Notes under the pieces: generated by a model
Told to the model about the DNA's origin: nothing
Database searches by the model: none
Seen by the model: the letters and a program-made list of their open reading frames with translations, nothing else
Position numbers and translations under genes: made by a program
Assembly (NCBI RefSeq): GCF_000148725.1
Contig: NZ_GL476314.1
Location: forward strand, 236,426-300,425
Length of the DNA stretch: 64,000 nt
Direction of reading: 5' to 3'
Source: Roseibium sp. TrichSKD4
Lineage (GTDB): Bacteria; Pseudomonadota; Alphaproteobacteria; Rhizobiales; Stappiaceae
In this document: positions 59,701 through 64,000 of the stretch, piece after piece
Layout: every line of letters starts with the position of its first letter
Position numbering within the stretch: position 1 is the stretch's first letter

Positions 59701-59854
59701 AGGAATGTCTCTGGACGGCGTCAGCAAGAAGAACGACCAGACCGTTGACGGAAGGGAGCTGCACCGACCTGAAGGGCAGGAGCCTGCGGAGATCGGCACA
59801 CCGGATGCAACCCATGACGATATGTTTGACGAGTTTGCCAAGTTAGCGGCGTAG
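56720..59854 (+). CDS. Candidate effector E: glutamate racemase-D-glutamate cyclase fusion
   Basis: This encodes 1044 residues. Residues 1-100 are Pro/Gln-rich with the KPASFPRPQ and SKPSGVPPQ units of the other candidates. Residues 105-430 resemble glutamate racemase: TVGFVDSGIGG (D114), YAIIACNTAS with catalytic-type C173, and MLCCTHYP with C391 and H393. Residues 520-590 (GLHVNSNGDLAMDLGEGVFV...) resemble a beta-rich segment in the protein at 19994. Residues 640-985 resemble D-glutamate cyclase (DUF4392): GENDGPPGAVMLAKTLI, ISTERPSPNSEGVLSNMRG, TIGIGDGGNEIGLG (885-894). Predicted reactions: L-glutamate to D-glutamate, then to 5-oxo-D-proline. No signal peptide or membrane helix. ATG 56720 is preceded by GGAG. 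Inferred: delivered by the T3SS to consume or convert host glutamate. Confidence 0.75.
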   Translation: MRVPQRPPAPRPAPAPPRVQIQPRPAVVTKPASFPRPQQPQAQPQQRPAIVPQQPQQQQVQQQPQQQQQQVVESKPSGVPPQGQKRKQEDQGEGPAEKKSRPGYQNLGTVGFVDSGIGGAMAAGLVEGHVREFGSQVALPIGDKHPNQIETFTAQMVAQSLIVDGHEYAIIACNTASCKKEKAVEHLENFIKREAGRSDDESQLSGPARARVLELAAKLEADPDYIKDRVLSIVEPTAERAAQKAVNAFNNGESSYSILIDSTDGTVNSKAYPEAIHAAMVKEGFTPVGEPVVVESKDENGQSAVRKTAYTYRNDKGEEKVVAITSRGNPAWVPAIEAGQLSDPATDGQGTRADELVRNSRARSNELQFGEPNTHLNAAFADPPDLNMLCCTHYPAMRSALQSDYGEDASTEFLQQDEVVRAMVQELQEQEKATVTEKPNKISVRLGDSSVSPDDAEKKKQVIQKVVPGREVEVEPLGEEESDQFQGVRRDMEHNRDDLVRALPDRVKVAMADLKGPSDYTRQEDGAHAGLHVNSNGDLAMDLGEGVFVQVKEELGREGQGVYVVDAGDNSVFRFIRQEDGTFQYEAPARQKAADGTLHVTDDGKKTAWKQDNKNVDPKKRGGSVFVAGIPTSQADPELVRESVEFLQSQGLSPSEIRKQFSVASQAARLVASGETRGIGPLSVAANPGESMFNAATDITQIIVENRDKPMEERQSVGIVSGFTVVDNDGKTKLFGENDGPPGAVMLAKTLIQNGTPATLVMDKGSESSFLAAAKAAGLVVSDGYTDDKNDPNYVPPQQRTFENATLVPGLKIIVVDGEGGVEAAKQQLKESNTGLLISTERPSPNSEGVLSNMRGQPINEFNEDLSGLFEAGEGETLPWKTIGIGDGGNEIGLGTIRAAVEGDKKPDDTPVVNNGQQISARVGTDETILASVSNNGAVFLAALVQGQVNAIDGTGRVPPELTESGEAPPEGYLVTHRDFTEEYKKIIDQMYAEGMSLDGVSKKNDQTVDGRELHRPEGQEPAEIGTPDATHDDMFDEFAKLAA

Positions 59855-59877
59855 CGCTGACAATGCAGTGAAAACGA

Positions 59878-59956
59878 TCGAGCGGCACCCTTGCAGTTGA
59901 ATGTTCATGCGATTTAATTCGTCGGCTTCAACTGCATCTGGAAGGGTGCCGCTCGA
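59878..59956 (+). terminator. Long two-part hairpin after the racemase-cyclase gene
   Basis: The outer stem is 15 perfect pairs (TCGAGCGGCACCCTT at 59878-59892 with 59942-59956). The inner stem is 9 perfect pairs (GCAGTTGAA at 59893-59901 with 59927-59935). They are separated by a 6-nt bulge on one side and enclose a 25-nt loop. It starts 24 nt after the stop codon. No strong T-run follows, so it may terminate by another mechanism or protect the mRNA 3' end. Confidence 0.6.
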
Positions 59957-60609
59957 CTGTGTTTTGAAAGCGCTGTTCAAAGTCTTTTCCAATGGATCAA
60001 AGACGGAGCCGTTGGCAACGAATCTCAGATTTTCGAACAAAAGGTATTTTTTGATCTACTTGTTCGATGCAGGCTGATTGAAGTTCATTCGCGGAAGAAC
60101 TTTTTTGTTCAGACGATAGTATCTGGGCAAATCCGAGCGCCCACCTACTAATTTGGTGGGTTTCGTCAGACACCGGAAATCGAAAACTTCCGACCCTACA
60201 GAACGGTTGTTCGCGAATTCATTGCGCGCGTAACAACTTTAGATGCGCTCTTCACACATTCCCTGAAACCATCAGCCGTCTCTGCTGATTTTTATTCCAT
60301 CCTCCGTGTCCCCTCGAGTTCCTTGTTCCCCGGACAAGCGCAAAAGAGGGCGTACAAACTTCATTTTCGCTTTTGCGCAAACGAGTGTGAGCGCGGAATA
60401 GTACTAAGTATTGTCTACTGCACGTATTGCTGGACCTTTCGAAATTTCGCTTTAGGTGATCAAATTTTTTTATCACACTCGAAAAAAATAGGTTTATTTT
60501 ATCAATTTAATTAATGCGTTTCTCGGTCACTCTATCAAGTGTCCAAGAGTATTCGCTGAAAACATCTCTGGGCGTATCGATAAAGCTGAAATGCTCAGAG
60601 GAGGCCCCG
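59957..60609. other. Intergenic region before the giant adhesin-like gene
   Basis: No supported gene. AT-rich stretches near 60430-60510 probably hold the promoter of the gene at 60610. Confidence 0.35.
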
Positions 60610-63600
60610 ATGGTTGATAACGTAAAAGGTTTTGGTTCGGACGCACTGTTTAAATCAAATATGCTTGAAGATATTGGAAAAAAATCAGAGAAACTTCGAA
60701 GCGTCCTAGATATGCATGGCAATTCAAAATCGGCACTTACGAGTTCAAGTTCAAACGTTGCGATGTCTGCATTGATGGAGCAAGGCGGGGGGGCGGTTGT
60801 TCAGCTCGTGACACCGCAAACGGCGTTGGCCAATGTGCTCCGGGATGCGGGCAGCCGTCGCTCGAAAACGAGTGAAGGCGAACTTTCGCAGATCTTTTCC
60901 AAAAAGGCTGGAAGCGATGGCAAATCGACCGGCCAGGCCGCATTCAAACTTTTGGAAGATTGGGCAAGCGGCAAGGGAGAAAACGCTCCGAAAGTGGTGG
61001 TTCTCAGCGATGAAGCGCTCGGTGGCAACGAGGGTGCTTATTCAGCAGAAACGAATACGATTTACGTCAATCGCAAGCTTCTGAACAATCCGAAGGCGCT
61101 AAGGGAAGTCATTCGCAAAGAAGTCGGTCATTACCTGGATCGGGAACTCGGCGGCGGCGATTCTAAGGGGGACGAAGGTGCGCTGTTCGCCGACGCGCTT
61201 TGGGGCGGATTGAGCAAGCAAGAAAAAGCAGCAGCCAAGAACCGGGATGACAGCGGCACGGTGAAGTTGCCTGATGGCAGGGAAGTCAAGGTAGAGTTCT
61301 CTTCTGGCCGCGATAAAGAAAAATCCGTAGAGACCCTCTTCGGCCACGGCACGTTCAGCGTCCACACCGGAGAGCAACGAACGGCCGATGGACACCTGAT
61401 CATCGGAGAGCACAACGAATTAGATGGTGGTTGGCCAATTGGGAATTTCTCATTCAAGTTGGTTGCGCCAGATGGCACCGAGACCACTACGCACGACTTT
61501 TCGCTCGATCGCCATGGCCGCCTGATTTACACCGGCACCGGCAATCCCTGGGACATGGGCACACTCAAAATTGAGGTTCATATCTCAGATCCGAATTCTC
61601 CCGATGGCACCCGCGCCGTTACCCACACAGTCGTTTTGGGATATCGGGAGACACTTCCGCAAACACAGCAATCCGATGCAAGTCTGTCTGGTCCGCAGGA
61701 GTTGACCGTTAACGGCCAGGAAGCGAGTTCGGGAGGCGGCCGGGTCGTCGGAGAAGGTTTTCAGGTAACCGGTGCCGGCCAACAGATCACGATCACCAAC
61801 ACGCACAATGAGCAAGCGGAAGAACAAAGCAGCTACGGGTACTACCGTAAGGATGAAAACGGCAATCCCGTCGACGGCAAGATTATCTGGAACAATGTGC
61901 ACACGACCCGCGGCCAAAAAATGGCGCTCGAAAATTTCGATCCCGACAAGTACGGGTTCTTTATCATACCGGATGGCGGCCGCCAAAACCCGGATGTTGA
62001 GAACCATACGGAAGTCAAGTTCGTCAAAGGCGAGAACGGCGAATGGGTGCCGGTCCTTGCCGACGGAACTCAGCTTAAATCCGCTGATCCGACAGGCGCA
62101 GCCTATTTTGACGATCCCAAGCTGAACCCGGAAGGCAAGGTGCATAATCGGGGAGGCAACTGGGAAGACCTGCCGCCCGAGAGCAGCGACGAAGATTACA
62201 ACGACGTCCAGGTGACGATGCAAACTGGGCCCCAGCCCGTTACCTTCACTATCAAGGTCAAAGGTCCGGACGGCTCGCTGACCGTCACAAACGATTTCCA
62301 CGTCAACGAAAAAGGCCAGCTCATCTACACCGGTGAGGGCAATGCCTGGGATCACGGCGAGCTTGTCATTGAAGCGACAACCGCCGACGGCCAGACCGTC
62401 AGCCGGAACGTCGATGTAAAGTACCAAGGGGCCACCCCCGCCGTTTCTGTCGACGAAAACACCTACGGAGCTTCCTTCGATGCTGCTAAGGTTCTAAATT
62501 CGGGCGGCACGGCCGGTTACACTTACCGCATCGTTTTCGGAAACGAGGACGGCAAATTCAAAATCGACCCACAAACCGGCGAAGTAACGGCCGAGGGCTT
62601 GGATTTTGAACAGGCCTCGTCGCGCACACTGGTTGTGGCGGCCACGAATGGTGGCAACACCAGAACGGGTACATTTACCGTCGCGGTCAATAACGAGAAC
62701 GAAGGCATTCTCTTCTCCAATATCGGCGGTGTGGTATCGGCGAAAAAGGACGCCCCGGCAGGCACGACGCTGGGCCGCGTGGATGCCCAAAGCCTGGATG
62801 GCAACGAACTTACTTTCGGTCTGAAATCGCCGAGCGACGACTTCTCCATCGATCCGAAAACGGGTGAGATAACCAAGAAACGGTCCGGTGCCTACGAAGG
62901 TGGCTATCAGACCGTGGTGGTCGTCGTAAGTGATGGCACATCGAGCCGTGAGATCGCCTGGAAGGTCAAATTGGGCGACGAGGCTAGCCCGCTGTTCGAC
63001 ACCGACAGCAATTTCCAGGTCACCGAGAACGCGGCCTCGGGAACAAGGGTTGGTACGCTGACACCAAGGAACGGCGGCGATGGTACTGTAACGCCGCAAT
63101 TCGCGATCACCGGCGGCAACCTGGATGGCGCATTTTCCATCGACAAGGACGGCAATATTCAAGTCTCTGGCGACGTTGACTTTGAACGGAGCCCGGATGG
63201 CAAGCGGGTTCTTGAAATAACCGTTTCCGACGGCTTCAACGCACAAAAGGTCAAGGTCACCGTCAATGTCCAAAATGTTGAAGAAGCTCCTGAAGTGGTT
63301 GTCGACCGGAGTTTCGAAGCAAAATCCGATGCTGCGGCCGGGGACAGCCTGTTCAAACTCGAAGCGCGCGGAGAAACTGGCAGGACGCTGACCTATTCGA
63401 TCGAAGACAACAACTTTGATCCTCTTTTTGAGATTGGCGCGGATGGCACGATCAGGGCGAAGAGAGACTTCAAGGCATCGGATGCCGGCAGCCACTCTAT
63501 CATTGTCGAAGTCTCTGATGGAACAACGAAGGTAACCCGAACGATCAACATTGAAGTTGGTTCAGGGCGGACGCTTTCTACCGACAAGCAGCAATTGCTC

Positions 63601-64000
63601 ACAGGTCAAGGTTTTGATCAGGCAGGTGGAGCCGTCATCGGCAAGGTTGAGGCGTCGACTTCAGACAGTGCGTCAGGTCCGATCGACTATCAGATTGTCA
63701 GCGACACATATGGCGGTGCGTTTACGATCGACCCGAAGACCGGCGAACTTAGCTCAACCGGTTCAATCATACCTGGGCTGTTCAAACTTAAAGTCCGCGT
63801 CAAACAGGGCGACCAATTCCAGATCGTTACTGTTCTTGTCAAAATGAAGCCGCAAGAGGACCGGAAGCCGGACGTAATTGGATCGCAGGCGGTTCTGTTG
63901 GGCGCCGGCGATACCACCTCCGATGGCCAGGTCCTGGGGCAGGTCAGCGCGTTCAACTACGACGGAACACCACTGGAATTCGAAGTTACGAAGGGCGACG
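60610..64000 (+). CDS. Giant cadherin-repeat protein, N-terminal 1130 residues
   Basis: The gene is open to the window's right edge. ATG 60610 follows AGAGGAGG. Residues 1-110 are polar, without a signal peptide. Residues 140-215 contain an EVGHYLD motif (E171, H174, D177) within a segment common at the start of giant bacterial surface proteins. A repeated unit (DFSLDRHGRLIYTGTGNPWD; DFHVNEKGQLIYTGEGNAWD) flanks a DUF4114-like region (FDPDKYGFFIIPDGG ... SSDEDYNDVQVTM, about 430-535). From about residue 610, cadherin-like repeats of about 95 residues follow, each with FxIDPxTGE(V/I) and VxVSDG motifs. Known relatives are secreted by type I systems and bind calcium. Without a signal peptide a C-terminal secretion signal beyond the window is likely. 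Frame is intact throughout. Confidence 0.85.
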   Translation, partial: MVDNVKGFGSDALFKSNMLEDIGKKSEKLRSVLDMHGNSKSALTSSSSNVAMSALMEQGGGAVVQLVTPQTALANVLRDAGSRRSKTSEGELSQIFSKKAGSDGKSTGQAAFKLLEDWASGKGENAPKVVVLSDEALGGNEGAYSAETNTIYVNRKLLNNPKALREVIRKEVGHYLDRELGGGDSKGDEGALFADALWGGLSKQEKAAAKNRDDSGTVKLPDGREVKVEFSSGRDKEKSVETLFGHGTFSVHTGEQRTADGHLIIGEHNELDGGWPIGNFSFKLVAPDGTETTTHDFSLDRHGRLIYTGTGNPWDMGTLKIEVHISDPNSPDGTRAVTHTVVLGYRETLPQTQQSDASLSGPQELTVNGQEASSGGGRVVGEGFQVTGAGQQITITNTHNEQAEEQSSYGYYRKDENGNPVDGKIIWNNVHTTRGQKMALENFDPDKYGFFIIPDGGRQNPDVENHTEVKFVKGENGEWVPVLADGTQLKSADPTGAAYFDDPKLNPEGKVHNRGGNWEDLPPESSDEDYNDVQVTMQTGPQPVTFTIKVKGPDGSLTVTNDFHVNEKGQLIYTGEGNAWDHGELVIEATTADGQTVSRNVDVKYQGATPAVSVDENTYGASFDAAKVLNSGGTAGYTYRIVFGNEDGKFKIDPQTGEVTAEGLDFEQASSRTLVVAATNGGNTRTGTFTVAVNNENEGILFSNIGGVVSAKKDAPAGTTLGRVDAQSLDGNELTFGLKSPSDDFSIDPKTGEITKKRSGAYEGGYQTVVVVVSDGTSSREIAWKVKLGDEASPLFDTDSNFQVTENAASGTRVGTLTPRNGGDGTVTPQFAITGGNLDGAFSIDKDGNIQVSGDVDFERSPDGKRVLEITVSDGFNAQKVKVTVNVQNVEEAPEVVVDRSFEAKSDAAAGDSLFKLEARGETGRTLTYSIEDNNFDPLFEIGADGTIRAKRDFKASDAGSHSIIVEVSDGTTKVTRTINIEVGSGRTLSTDKQQLLTGQGFDQAGGAVIGKVEASTSDSASGPIDYQIVSDTYGGAFTIDPKTGELSSTGSIIPGLFKLKVRVKQGDQFQIVTVLVKMKPQEDRKPDVIGSQAVLLGAGDTTSDGQVLGQVSAFNYDGTPLEFEVTKGD

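Noticed and set aside
61585-63495. Long minus-strand frames (61585-62427 and 62494-63495)
   Set aside because: They are antisense to the repetitive giant protein gene, which runs uninterrupted on the plus strand with proper domains and a ribosome site.
1-64000. CRISPR arrays, tRNA, rRNA genes
   Set aside because: No regularly spaced repeats and no cloverleaf or rRNA signature were noticed; a tRNAscan and CRISPR search would be decisive.

Overview
The window looks like a plasmid or genomic island of an alphaproteobacterium, probably Hyphomicrobiales. This is inferred from a GcrA-like zinc protein, DUF736, DUF3560 and TraG-type mobilisation genes, a DUF1127-like gene, and a split secretin typical of rhizobial type III systems. 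I cannot name the species. No rRNA, tRNA or CRISPR array was seen.

Layout. Positions 1-12720 are a decayed plasmid backbone riddled with mobile DNA: a TraG fragment, IS110 and IS3 remnants, a topoisomerase with its middle deleted, DUF736, a GcrA-like protein, and a DNA methyltransferase cut in two by an intact Tn3-family transposon (5994-9814; 35/38 matching inverted repeats, 5-bp target duplication AACAA). A split DUF3560 gene and a broken IS3 copy follow. Positions 13069-14574 encode a first proline-rich candidate effector. Positions 14615-19538 hold a truncated IS3 and a second, decayed Tn3-family element. Positions 19994-50782 form a type III secretion (T3SS) locus of lower GC content. 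It runs from a large effector-like protein through sctC(N-terminal part), sctG-I-J-K-L-N-O-Q, an inverted sctR, sctX-Y-V, sctC(C-terminal part), a lipoprotein, harpin-like small proteins, effector genes, a yscE-like gene, sctD, sctT and a broken sctU. Positions 50902-52881 carry a Wzc/ExoP-like polysaccharide co-polymerase. Positions 53415-55227 are IS5 and IS3 debris. Positions 55298-59854 hold two more proline-rich effector candidates, and 60610 to the right edge is a giant cadherin-repeat protein that leaves the window.

How the genes fit together. SctC, D and J would form the rings, SctR, T, U and V the export gate, SctN, L, K, O and Q the sorting platform and ATPase, and SctI with a small candidate needle protein the conduit. 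No sctS, sctP, gatekeeper or classical pore-forming translocator is recognisable here. sctU has three apparent N-terminal frameshifts and its NPTH autocleavage motif is replaced, so the apparatus is decaying, unusual, or completed elsewhere. Around it lies a set of candidate substrates. Four share an N-terminal proline-rich region with recurring KP(A/G/S)xxP units. The most striking (56720-59854) fuses this signal to a glutamate-racemase-like domain and a D-glutamate-cyclase-like domain. Another candidate carries a complete metzincin-type HExxHxxGxxH motif. Two large proteins 18 kb apart in opposite orientation share a highly similar C-terminal module.
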